Assembly (NCBI GenBank): GCA_947650365.1
Contig: OX393549.1
Coordinates: 26,689,209 to 26,753,208, forward strand
DNA from: Chamaelirium japonicum
Taxonomy: Eukaryota; Streptophyta; Magnoliopsida; Liliales; Melanthiaceae
Reading direction: 5' to 3'
Length of the DNA stretch: 64,000 nt
The translations under genes were made by a program, and so were the position numbers. The notes beneath the pieces were generated by a model. It saw nothing but the letters and a program-made list of their open reading frames with translations. It did no database searches and was not told where the DNA came from. Shown here piece after piece: positions 23,481-35,822 of this stretch (positions are counted from its first letter, which is position 1; each line of letters begins with the position of its first letter).

Positions 23481-24714
23481 GACAAGTGCGCGCAGAAAAA
23501 AAAAAAAAAAAGGCCTGCACCCCTGTCAAGAGGACCACCCGACTTGTGGTCACACCACCGTTGGCGCCCGAGCCTTCGCAATGCGCCCCCGCGGGCCTAC
23601 ACACCACCCGCGCCAACCCAGCTTCGTCGATACAATCACGCCGGCCCGACTGCGCCGACACCACCCGTGTCGACCCATCACGCCAGCGCCACTCAGCCAG
23701 GGCCGTAGCCACTCGCGCACCCATGCACCACAGACCTATTGCTACCATCGCCGCCTTCGGAGTCAAGGGGAGAAAGAAGAGAAAGAAAGTGATAGCAAAA
23801 AAAAACAAAAAGAGAGGAGCCACAGCAGCTGCCACTGGGGCCCGCGGCCCCCTTCCAATCGGAGACCAACAGCAAGGAAGGAAGGGGGGCCCGCAGCCCC
23901 CCCTCCTTCTCCTTCTTCTTCGCCTGCGACTCAGGGCCGCCCCCGCGACCCCGACCCGTTCGGGCTCCGCACGCCGCGCGCCGCCTTCTCCGATCCGGTC
24001 GCGGCCGAGCCCGACCCGGCCGCCGCGACCCCCGGCCTCCGGCCCCACGCGCAGCACCGCGCCACCCGCAGTCGCAGCCCCGTGCCTCCGGCCCCGCGTG
24101 CCGCAGCTCGCGCCTCCAGCCCCGCGCGCCGCAGCCCGCGCCTCTGGCCATCGCACTACAGCCCCCGCGCCGCCTAAACCGCGCCGCCGCCCGCCGCCGC
24201 TGCCGATGCTGCCCCCGCAGCCCAGAACCGAAGAAGAAGAAGAAAGAAAAAAAAAAACAGAAGAAAGAGAAGAATAAAAAAAAAAAGAGAAAGAAAGAAA
24301 AAGAAAAAGAAAGAAAAAGAAGAAGAAGAAGAAGGAGGAAGAGAGAGACGGCGAAGGCGACCCGCACCTCAGTCGCGCTCCTACATCCTCCCTGCCTCGG
24401 TCATCGCCGCAACGCCGTTTCGAGCCCGCCTTCGCAACGACCGCAAAATCGCGCACCATCGCCGCCGACGAAAGAGGCGACACCGGGAAGACGGAGCAAG
24501 TCTCGTGCAACCCCAGGCAGCTCACTTCCGACGGCGGTCTCCAGAAGCCGGCAGAACCTTCGCAAAGAAACACAATGGCGGATGAAGAGGGTAAGGGTCC
24601 TTAAATAGACTCTCAACCCTGCCCACAAAAGGAATCAAGGACAAGCGCTCTACGATTCCTACGTGTCCAAACCCTACACGCTCTCACCGACGCGCTCGTC
24701 CTTGAGGGGGCATT
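23481..24714. other. low-complexity upstream region of B antisense gene
   Basis: No credible gene. GC-rich DNA (about 23550-24230) is followed by a purine-rich run (about 24225-24350). It yields long Arg/Pro/Ala-rich frames on both strands with no recognisable domain. The minus strand has TATTTAAG at about 24600-24607, a possible TATA box for the antisense gene. A purine tract (CTTGAGGGGGCATT, 24701-24714) precedes the LTR. Confidence 0.5.
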
Positions 24715-26715
24715 TGTAGACACACGAATTTCGTCGAACCCGAACCCGACTTATGTGGGCCGACACGGATGCAAACCCGACACGCGGACCCGACTCGCAC
24801 GCACCGGTGCGGACCCGGACCCGACTCGCACCTAGCAAAGAGGAGCGGACCCCACACTTCAAAGGGGGGGCCGGCCCCTACTGGGGTCCGAACCCCATGG
24901 GGCCGGCCCCTACTAGGATGCGAGCCACATGGGGGCCGGCCCTACTAGGACCCGAACCCCATGGGGGGCCGGCCGGCCCTGTAAGGAAGGAAAAGAAAAG
25001 GAAAGAAAAGAAAAGAAAGAAAAGAAAAGGAAAGAAAAGAAAGGAAAGAAAAGAAAAGGAAAGAAAAGAAAAGGAAAGAAAAGGAAGAAAAGGAAGGAAA
25101 TACCGCCATGCGCGGGGGGAGGTTGCGTATGACGTCTGCACACACGCGGATCTGCACCGATCCCTCGATCCGATACACAAGACGAAGCGCCCGATCGCCA
25201 TCGATTTCGTGTGCGAAATCCAGCCATAATTGCCTCGCCAGAAAAGGAAAACAAATAAGTGTTATTCCCCTCATCAATGGATGAATAAATCCCGGGCAAT
25301 TATGAGAGAGATACAAAAGGGATTTAAAATTAAAAGTTCCCATATCTCTCTCCCCTTCCCTTTGCCTATAAATAGAGGGGGTGGGGGAAGATTCAAAGAG
25401 GTCGAAGACTGAAGACGAAGCGCGGGAGCTCTGCAGAAGAGGAGACGCTTCTTCATCGACCCAAGGCTTCACGAGGCACGGTCAAGCCTGTCCCTTCGGG
25501 ATCGGCTTACCGAAAGCTCTCATCAACGTGAAGGCCCTTGCACACGAAGATCAAGACTTCGACTCCGTGCACGAAGAAGAAAGCTCGGAGAAGAAGACCC
25601 TTCGACTCCGAAGACGCCAGAAGCAAAGGCCGGAGAAGAAGCTCGGAGCGGCACTACCCCGTCGGCTCCAACAAATCCTCGATCCCGATCAAGCTCCAAA
25701 GCCCGGAGGAGAGAAACGAAGCGTCATCACCCCGTCGTCTTCGACAAACACCTACGCCATCCACGAAGAAGAAAGTCTGGAGCAGATCGCTTGAAGCATC
25801 GCTACCCCGTCGTCTTCATCAACAAAAGCTGATGCTACAACCGTCGCACGGAGATTGGTGCTACCCCCGCCATCTTCGAAAGCATCCTTCGATTCCGATC
25901 ACGCCAAAGAAGCCCGGAGAAGAAGAGAAGTCCAGCCGACACGCAAACCGTCGAAGCACAGGAGAAGTAGCCCACGTCGTTTGAAGAAGAAGATCGAGTT
26001 GACACTGAAGCTAAAGCCAACGCAAGAAGCCAAAGCAAAGCCCCAGTAAAGCCCGCGCCAAAGCAACGCAAGTGCCAAAGCCAAGCGACTACGCCGGCCA
26101 CGAGCAAAAGCACCGCACGTTCTAGCCGATACGACGCGAAGTCCGGAAAAACGAAAGCATCGCAAGTCTCTCCCGGCTACGTCCAAGTCCAAGCGCCGAA
26201 GCAAAGCAAAAGCCAGAGCCACGCCGGAGCCAAGCCAAAGCCAAAAAGCCAAAGCCAAAGCCGACGCCAAAAGCCCGATCGACGCTGCGAATCGACGATC
26301 AAGGACACCGAGGTCAAGTGAGGAGCGAGGAAGACACGAAGACCGAGGAACGAAGCTGAAGACCCCCTAGCCGAGAAAGCGCGAAGCACGGAAGGGATAA
26401 AAGAACAGCGGAAATTCCTTAGCCTCTCCAAAACCCTCACCCTGTAAAGACCCCTGTCCTGGGCAACTCCTTCAGAGCTCTCGCACGAACACCACGTGGA
26501 GACGCGGATCAAAGGGATCCTCCAGAAGATCTTTCCCACAATCCCCTGATCGAAACTCGCCGCAACCCGGACTCGCTACACCCGAGCCACCCGGGTCCCG
26601 GCCACACTTGTAATCTGGTTTTGCGCAATAAAGACGACCCGTGCTTTTTCCCGCGCTACACCCGCGTAGCCACCCAGAGTGCGACGCGAGTTGAACTCTA
26701 GTGATCCTAAACTTA
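24715..26715 (+). mobile_element. 3' LTR of element B (right border uncertain)
   Basis: Starts TGTAGACACACG after a polypurine tract. TATAAATA is at 25367-25374 and AATAAA at about 26626. A TTTCCCACA end at 26540 resembles the A LTR end. However, similar GC-rich motifs (CGCTACACCCG at two places) and AATAAA lie beyond it, so the LTR may run to 26715, where a copia LTR begins. Reading frames inside are not conserved genes. Confidence 0.6.
24855..25105. repeat. short tandem repeats in B LTR
   Basis: Two to three units of a GC-rich repeat with GGGGCCGGCCC cores (24862-24980), then about 115 bp of GGAAAGAAAA-type purine repeat. Confidence 0.7.
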
Positions 26716-27558
26716 TGTTACTCCCTCGTAACCCTGTTCTCCACTATACTCCAATAATCCTTAGTCCCTCCTATTACTGGTGCCATGATACGACTCGAGC
26801 GGTAGGGAGCACCGTCAGATCCCGATCGATCATCTGACTAGGGTTTGATGACTTGTCATCTATAACACCACACCCCTTCTGGTGCTATGCCTAGCATCCG
26901 GAACATCGTCAGTCATACTGATAACCACCAGGCCTGGGTTAACTGTGTGGACAGATTGACTCATCAAAACGCACCCATCCAACACTGGACGTCGGATAAT
27001 CTGTAGGGATTATATGTCACTCAAGCGCAAGCCGGGTAACCCAACGTACCGTGGTATTGGACTATGGAAGGTCCGCACACGTTGGCACATCAAAGCACCA
27101 CTCAACTGGTTGGCCCAGTGACCATGGTCCCTCAGGGTTAAGGACAGATTATCTATAGTAGTAAAACGGTTTCTGCACCAGTGTCTGAATCACTGAACTG
27201 TGCACCGTCTTGGTTCCTGTTCAACACGATCATCATGCTTGGTCAGGTGAATGGGAATCCCACGTTCCCGTGGTGGAGACTTCACCACATCCTCTACCTG
27301 CCAACAGCTTATTCTCGGTGAAGCGACCAGCATTACCAAAGCTGTGAACTAGTTCTAGGTCTATATAGAACTGGTCCACTGGGTCTCCCAAGCATGGATC
27401 CTCCATGCGCCTCAGTGGCCTACTGTGTTCCCTAGGGTCCTTTTATTATATGAGAATTATTATATACCATAGTAGTATTCTAATTAAAGCAATAACCAAA
27501 GTCATCTTTATTAATGTTAATACAGAAAATCCACGCTAAGGACACACGAGCTACAACA
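26716..27558 (-). mobile_element. 3' LTR of a Ty1/copia element (843 bp)
   Basis: On the minus strand it follows the end of copia pol and a purine tract (AGTGGGAGAT), starts TGTTGTAGCTCG and ends GGGAGTAACA, so the ends are TGTT...AACA. A palindromic TATA-like CTATATAG lies near 27360. The left flank is ACTTA (26711-26715); the partner target copy cannot be checked because the other end of the element is missing. Confidence 0.65.
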
Positions 27559-29518
<1,960 letters not shown>

Positions 29519-29628
29519 CACACTGTGTATCACGTGTGCTTTCCCATAGCGTGTGTTCATGTGTGTGTGCGTCGATGTAATCTTGTGTGTATATGAAATG
29601 AGTCCCTAACTCATGATCTGGCAAGGCT

Positions 29629-30235
29629 TAGGGCTGTAACTCGAGCAGGTCGAGGGATCAACTCAGGTCCAATCCAAGAGCTTTAATCTCTTGCCCAAGC
29701 CCAATCAAACCCGAGATCGGGTTGAACTTCCCTCGCCCAAGCCCAACTTTCGGGTTAGCCGGGTTGTGCTGGGCGGGTTGACCAATTTCAATATAATAGA
29801 GGATAAACAATCGACGTATACCTTTTCCTTTGTGATGGTACAACACATAAATCAATCTTTGCATTCTTATATGGGTGATAGCTCATCGTTGGATGGATAC
29901 ATGCCCATCAAACTGTAGCTATTAGAAGCAGGATAATACCTATCAAAGTTTCACAACAATGCGACATAACTTGTATTCAACGGATGATCCAACGGATGGA
30001 TTCTAATCGAACCTTTCAATATTATATTATATTAAATATGTATTTACTAAATGGTCAGGTTTCGGGTTCGGTCGGGTAGTCAGAAGCCTCCGCCCAATCC
30101 CAACCCGAATTGAGGTCGGGTTGTGATTTTCCAACCCAAGCCCAATCCATACAACTAAAATCTCAACCCAAGATCGCCCAAATTCAGGTTGGGCTCGGGT
30201 TGGGTTCAGGTTGGCCCACCCAAGTTGCAGCCCTA
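29629..30235. mobile_element. hAT-like non-autonomous element (607 bp)
   Basis: Left end TAGGGCTGTAACT, right end AGTTGCAGCCCTA, an inverted repeat of about 13 bp with one mismatch. The flanks GCAAGGCT and ACAAGGGT match at 6 of 8 bases, a plausible aged hAT target duplication. The interior has GGGTTGGGC/GCCCAAGCCC repeats and no transposase. Confidence 0.65.
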
Positions 30236-31126
30236 ACAAGGGTTGTCAATTGTTATCGTTTTACACATAAGAAAGGTGGAAGAGTGTGGAAGGCCAAGTT
30301 TCTCAAAGACAGAAGCACATTGCAAGAGACAAATCAAACTTCAACTTTCACTGCTATAAGAAAAAAACCTTATTTTAAAACTTATCACTAAGACTAATCA
30401 CTTAATCTAATTACCTTGGGGGAGTGTTTTTTATTTAAACATTTTGTTTTTGTTATATTGTGAATGCCCGTTGTAAACTTGGCTGACAATATAGTTGGCA
30501 AGACAACTTTCATCTGCGGCCTTGGTCACAGGCTCGAAACCCAGGTTTGGTGATTAAGCACCCAACCATGTGGCGAATTTCATGTGGTCGTGGGGTTAAT
30601 TAAATCGAGAGCATTTCTCTTCACTCTCTTGGCACATTGACAAGGGAAACCCACACCTCCGTCACCGCAGCCCACCGCCCCGCCCGAATTCAACTCATCG
30701 TATGTTCCTCTCTCCTCCCCTCCTTCGACCTCCTCTTCCTTCCTCTTCCTCCTTTTTTCTCCACCTCCCTTCTTCATCTTCCTCCCCATCTTCCTTCTTC
30801 ACTTACAATTTTCAGTTCGAGATCTTCTACAACCCATTCGGTCAGAGGAAACTGAGTGCACCATAGTCACACTCGACTTCTGTTGATTACCCGGTCCCCA
30901 AATAACTAAGTAAGTTGATGAAACATTCAGACTGCAATGGTAAAATGAGATGCAGAGGGACTCAGCCTCTGATGGCTGAGTCATTGTTTTCAGATGGTGG
31001 AGGAGGAAGAGGAGGAACAAGGGAAAAGGTGGAAGAAGAAGAGATATGAAGAAGAGGGGGTGATTTGTATGGGACTAGTGGAGGAGGAAAAGAGGAAGGT
31101 GGACAGGTGGCAACCTGAATTGATAC
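30236..31126. other. unassigned DNA left of element C
   Basis: No gene supported. It contains a possible SINE (see next entry), a pyrimidine-rich run (about 30700-30800) and a purine-rich run (about 30990-31115) that could partly pair. The last five bases, GATAC, are the target duplication of element C. Confidence 0.5.
30475..30620 (+). mobile_element. possible tRNA-derived SINE
   Basis: TATAGTTGGCAAGAC resembles a tRNA A box, and GGCTCGAAACC about 40 bases later resembles the B box (GGTTCGANNCC). No 3' tail or target duplication was identified, so the borders are guesses. Confidence 0.3.
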
Positions 31127-31634
31127 TGATGGTCCAAAAAAATATCGTCAGCTCAACGACCACAGCCAGACCAAGGGGCGGCCAAAGTGGTGGAGCGGTG
31201 GGCTCACCAAAAGAAAGAAGTCGTTTTCAAGATACATAAGAAATCCACCCTAGGAAATACTTCCGGGGAACTCGCCCAGAGCTTGCAGTAGCGGATCGTT
31301 GCGTCCCTTGGACAGAGGCCACCTGTGGCCGTGGCTTAGAGCCCGCCCAGGGCTGACCTTGACCACATGCGACCAGCTCGCACGTGGTAGAGGTCGCCCA
31401 GTGGTTGGTTCTCCTAGCCCGCTCAGGGCTTGCAGTAGCGGATCATTGTGTCCCTTAGACAGAGGCCGCCTGTGGCATTGCTCACAACCCGCCCAGGGCT
31501 GACCCTGACCACATACAACCAGCTCGCATGTGGTAGAGGTCGCCTAGTGGCTGGTGCTCGTAGTCCACCTAGGGCTTGCAGTAGGGGATCGTTGCATCCC
31601 TTGGTCAGAGGCCGCCTGTGGTGTTGCTCACAGC

Positions 31635-33907
31635 TGTTGAGCGGCCAATTTGTGCGAATTATCCTTGTAGTATTATGCATATATCATCAGTTTGCTACGT
31701 AAAACTTTCATACTACACGTAAACTGCATGAGTTTCTTTGCACCATGATATAGTAGACTTTCGTACGAACCCAACGGCATATTGGTTCGCTCTCATACAC
31801 ATCATGCATGATAGTTATACTGTCTAATAATCCAAATTATTTCTTTTATCGATAATCGCATATTGGAATCTTATGGACGTCATTTCATGTGTGATTTTCA
31901 GGGAATTGATCCGGTTATCGATGCAGTCAGTTCAAGAGCAGTATGATCAAGCAATGGATATTCTCACGGCAATGCGATGGAAGCTGTACAGACCGTACGC
32001 GAACATTTCTGAAGGACCGATGATGAATGCGGATGATGATAAGTGGGTGACCAAGCCTTCCACGTGACCCCATTGCACCCAGCCTTTCATCTCATTAATC
32101 ACCGTCGTCCGATCCAACAATCCCATGCATGCATTACTCATGCACGTTCATTCCATCAAAACCCCATTGCACCCACCTCTCCTTTCCATTTAATCCCAGC
32201 CGTCCGATCCCCATCCTTCCATGCATGCAAGTGCACCGGAGCTCACCCAATATCTTCCTTTAAAACAGCACTCTCTTTCTCTCAGCCCAATCAGCAGCCG
32301 GCCCGTGTCCCTTCATACCCGAACCCACCGATCCCAGCATCCCATCATCCCAGCCGTCCGATGGCATGCAGGACCAGCAGCAACCGAACTTCTCTCTCCG
32401 GGATCTTCTCTCTAACTCAACTGAACGTTACTCTCTTTCTTTCCTTATTCTCTCTCTAGTCCGCACGTCTCTCTCGTCCCTCTTTCCTTATCAGCCCCGG
32501 ATCCCAACCGAACACTACCGGACTTCTCTCCCTCTCTTTCCTTAAACAGCCCGAAAGTCTCTCTCTCTCCCGTTTCTTTCTCACCTCTCAAATACATCAC
32601 AGCCATCCAAGCCCATGCATGCACCCGTGCATGGCACATGCAGCCGTACGATCAGCACCAGCGGCTCAGCTCTCTCCTACCCGAGAAACCCATCACAACC
32701 GCCCAGTTCCGGGACTCTCTCTCTAAAGCCCAAACCGGAAACCCAGCTGTAGCTGAGTCCGATACTCTCTCCATCTTTCCTTATCTCTCTAACCCGACCC
32801 ATGCAAATACGAACGCTCAACCAAGTCACAGCTCTCTCTTTTTCTCTCTCTCTATCCTATATAAGGGGGCTAGCTTTGGACGAACCGGGGGGAGGGGGCT
32901 GCCATCTACTTTGATCTACAACCCACATCTTCCATCTACCACATATCAGAACACTCGCCACCATCTCCATCTTCATCACCACCGGAGCTTTAGACGACCG
33001 AACCGAAGGCCATCTTCACCCTCTTCATCATCTCCGAGCCACGCAACCGTCTCCAAGCTAAGCCGAGCTCCATCCACGTCGCCATCATCGCCGGGTTCGT
33101 CATCTTCAAAGAAGCATCCGTCATCAACACACGCATGGCCATCCGAGGCTAACCACCCTATTCTAAGACCTGGATGAAGCCCTGTAGTCAGATCTAAACT
33201 CTGCTTTTATGTGCTATTTTCATATTTTTATTCGTTCAATGAAATACTGTGATCTTATTTATCTCATGAAAGCTTGATAGGAATTGCATGCATTAAGTCC
33301 GATTTATGCTCCGTTATTATCAGGGTTTTACAGAGGTCGATTTCATAGTTTTATTCTTCGTTATTACGGAAAGTTTTACGGGAAATTATTACATAGTCTT
33401 GGCTTTTGTTATCACTACGAATTTTACGGAGAATTGTTTTATCTTATTCCTATGAAGCGAGAAAGATCGCTACATTAGGTTATCATAATTGTGCTTCTTA
33501 TTAAATACCTTCCGCGGGGATAGATTGACTTCGAATCTCCGTGAGAATCCTGAAAATCATATAAAAGTATAGTTTAGATCGCTACTTGCACGGATTCTAG
33601 GGCTTAGAATATCACATCCATATCTAAACTTCCACACTGCACCGCATTACCTTAATTAGTTAATCTGCATGCTTTAATCTTGATTAGTTTACTTTTTCAC
33701 AAACTCATAGAACCAAATCAACAACATTGCTCATTAAGTAACTTAGGTAGATAGATTAATAACCTTAGATTAGATAGTTCCCTTATTAGCAATCCCTGTG
33801 GGATCGACCTCGTAATACGTACCGCTCCTACAAAGCGAATCGTGCACTTGCGAGTTATAATTTAGATCAAATTAGCCCTTAATTTAGGATTAGTTTAGAT
33901 CGCAATA
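31635..33907 (+). mobile_element. 5' LTR of LARD-like element
   Basis: TGTTGAGCGG ... CGCAATA; the end is TA where the 3' copy has CA. TATATAAG is at 32858-32865. The U3 is rich in CT and GCATGC motifs. Frames at 31873, 32043 and 32638 recur in the 3' LTR and are LTR sequence, not genes. Confidence 0.95.
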
Positions 33908-33913
33908 AGTTTT

Positions 33914-33931
33914 TGGCGCCGTTGCCGGGGA
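33914..33931 (+). other. primer binding site for tRNA-Asp
   Basis: TGGCGCCGTTGCCGGGGA, 18 bases complementary to the 3' end of plant tRNA-Asp (...CCCCGGCAACGGCGCCA), six bases after the LTR. Confidence 0.88.
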
Positions 33932-34040
33932 TTGCAACGGAGCTTTCGAATTTTGGTTATTCCTTACTTGCCTTAGTTAGTTTTATCAGTTTTGTTAGAT
34001 TAATTTTTAGAGTATATCAGTTTCTTAATCTTTAACCAAA

Positions 34041-35822
34041 ATGACTAACCAAACAATGACCCTAGAAGAATATATGAATCTTACAAGGTCAACAAAATAT
34101 CAAGATCCATTTTCAACAGTAATGGCCAACTCACATTCACCCCAAGAAATGACCCTAAAGGAGTATATGAACATAACAAGAACCACCAGACATCAGGATT
34201 CTATAAACTTTTCAACTGAAATAGAATACCCTGAAAGAAATTCACCAATTAGGAGTTTACATGGCCATATACAATATAATTCACCATGCTATGACACACA
34301 TGATCCTAGATGGCAAAATTATCATGATTCTAGATGGCAAAATTTTCAAGATCCAAATAGGCAATATTATCAAAATTCTTGTTGGCAAAATCATCAAGAC
34401 TATAGTTGGAAAAATGAATCACCTGCAAATAATTTTCAAGATTTTCCTTATGATTATAAGCCACCAAATGAGGAGACTCTTGAAGATATACTACAAATGT
34501 CTATGCGCAATCAACTTATGCAGAACTATCAAAGCAATATACAAGAGCAAATAAATGCTTTCGAAAGAATTGAATCACATTTTAATGTTATTAAGGAAGC
34601 AATACTTCGAGATCAACTTCAACCTGAATCTAACTCCGATGAAGATTATGAGGATTATGAGAATATAATTAGCATCTCAGTAGATAATGGAGCCTATGAG
34701 GAGACCAAGATGGACATCCCTATAGAAGATGAACTTACCGAATCTGATTTTCTTAATCCTTTGGAAGATTATCCAATTAATATTGAAGACATTAATACGG
34801 ATATGATTTTTAAGGATACTAATGATCTTCCATCCAATATTGACGTCATCAATGATGACATTATAGATAGTATAATTGATGAAGAAGCCTATGCTCCCCC
34901 CTATGATGATGATGAAAGTAATGTTCTCCCTTCTAGTTTAAATGTTACTAATGATAATGAGATGAATATGATCGATAATCTTATCGAGAACAAGATTCTT
35001 CAATCATCTTTTAATGATCTATTGGAGGCATGCTTAAAAAATTATGGTGAACCGAACTATGATCTGACCAATATTATATTTGATGACACCCATGATCTTC
35101 CTTATGACATTGATGATGATATGTTTGCTAAAAAAACCAATGCTCTATCAATGAATCTTGAAATAAATGATATCATGATTGTCTATCCATCCATTATTGA
35201 AAAATCATACAGTGACCTACAAATTCTGCCATCTGAGTTTCAACATACATATTTGGGTGATGAATATATATTTTCTCATTTAATTTTTCCTCAGTACATC
35301 CAAAATCAGAAAATCCAATTATGCGAACTTCTCAAAGATAATATAGATGATACATGGCAGATTATGGAGTATAATAATGAATCTTATATTGTTCAATTTG
35401 AAAAGAAAAATCAGGAAGAACAATATAGGATGAATCCTAACAGAAGAATGGATAGTCATGCAGAAACATGCCCGAAATATACTATAGAATATAATTTCTC
35501 AATTGATGACTACTCTCTTTTCTTTTTAAAAATTCCATCTGCTGAAAAACATATTTGTATTATAGCAGTTATTTTTTTCTTTATTTATTTGCATCTGCTC
35601 CTCTTTATTAGTCTGTTTAGTCGCTTTGTTTTTTTTTTTTTTTCTTTCTTTGTGGCACTGACATTTTGCAGGAAGCTATCATACAAAGCACTTTTAAGGT
35701 ATTATCCATCCTTAAAACTTCGTACTTTCATTTTATATATATGTCCTTCAAAAATGTTTTCATATAATGCTATCATCTCATTCCTGAGCATGTATAATTC
35801 ATACATTGAGGACAATGTCTAA
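34041..35822 (+). CDS. uncharacterised 593-aa ORF of the LARD-like element
   Basis: ATG 34041 is 109 bases after the primer site; the frame is open to 35822. I do not recognise a catalytic or zinc-knuckle domain. Visible features: MTLEEYMNLTRSTKYQD repeated as MTLKEYMNITRTTRHQD (about 5-55), several (R/C)WQN(Y/F/H) repeats (about 90-130), a possible coiled segment around ETLEDILQMSMRNQ (about 150-195) like the linker after gag in Athila/Tat elements, and a long Asp/Asn/Ile-rich acidic region with recurring (D/N)DLP motifs (about 200-400). The last 100 residues include a hydrophobic run from T-rich DNA and may not be translated. AT-rich codons contrast with neighbours. It could be a gag-derived packaging protein; that is inference. 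Confidence 0.6.
   Translation: MTNQTMTLEEYMNLTRSTKYQDPFSTVMANSHSPQEMTLKEYMNITRTTRHQDSINFSTEIEYPERNSPIRSLHGHIQYNSPCYDTHDPRWQNYHDSRWQNFQDPNRQYYQNSCWQNHQDYSWKNESPANNFQDFPYDYKPPNEETLEDILQMSMRNQLMQNYQSNIQEQINAFERIESHFNVIKEAILRDQLQPESNSDEDYEDYENIISISVDNGAYEETKMDIPIEDELTESDFLNPLEDYPINIEDINTDMIFKDTNDLPSNIDVINDDIIDSIIDEEAYAPPYDDDESNVLPSSLNVTNDNEMNMIDNLIENKILQSSFNDLLEACLKNYGEPNYDLTNIIFDDTHDLPYDIDDDMFAKKTNALSMNLEINDIMIVYPSIIEKSYSDLQILPSEFQHTYLGDEYIFSHLIFPQYIQNQKIQLCELLKDNIDDTWQIMEYNNESYIVQFEKKNQEEQYRMNPNRRMDSHAETCPKYTIEYNFSIDDYSLFFLKIPSAEKHICIIAVIFFFIYLHLLLFISLFSRFVFFFFSFFVALTFCRKLSYKALLRYYPSLKLRTFILYICPSKMFSYNAIISFLSMYNSYIEDNV

Larger units (their letters stand above)
18658..26715 (+). mobile_element. 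Tat-type retrotransposon B, 3' part
   Basis: A different Tat family from A: distinct integrase, an antisense gene with plant mobile domain-like sequence instead of PF04195, and an LTR starting TGTAGACACACG. Its 5' part should lie left of the window, separated by the A2/A1 insertion. The right border is uncertain: either 26540 (ending TTTCCCACA) or interrupted at 26715 by the copia LTR. Confidence 0.7.

Noticed and set aside
23224-24573. Long minus-strand frame of about 450 codons and plus-strand frames of 200-310 codons
   Set aside because: Low-complexity Arg/Pro/Ala/Phe-rich translation of GC-rich and purine-rich DNA upstream of the B antisense gene; no domain, and strands overlap.
25381-26270. 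Charged frames around 25381-25984 and the minus-strand Ala/Leu-rich frames
   Set aside because: Located in the transcribed part of the B LTR, built from GCCAAAGCC/CGAAGAAGAA-type repeats; no domain.
31873-33478. Frames of 64-179 codons that recur exactly at 37680-39285
   Set aside because: They lie in the LTRs of the LARD-like element and recur only because LTRs are duplicated; no start context or family match.
33914-33931. tRNA gene fragment
   Set aside because: Only the 18-base complement of the tRNA-Asp 3' end is present, right after an LTR: a primer binding site.
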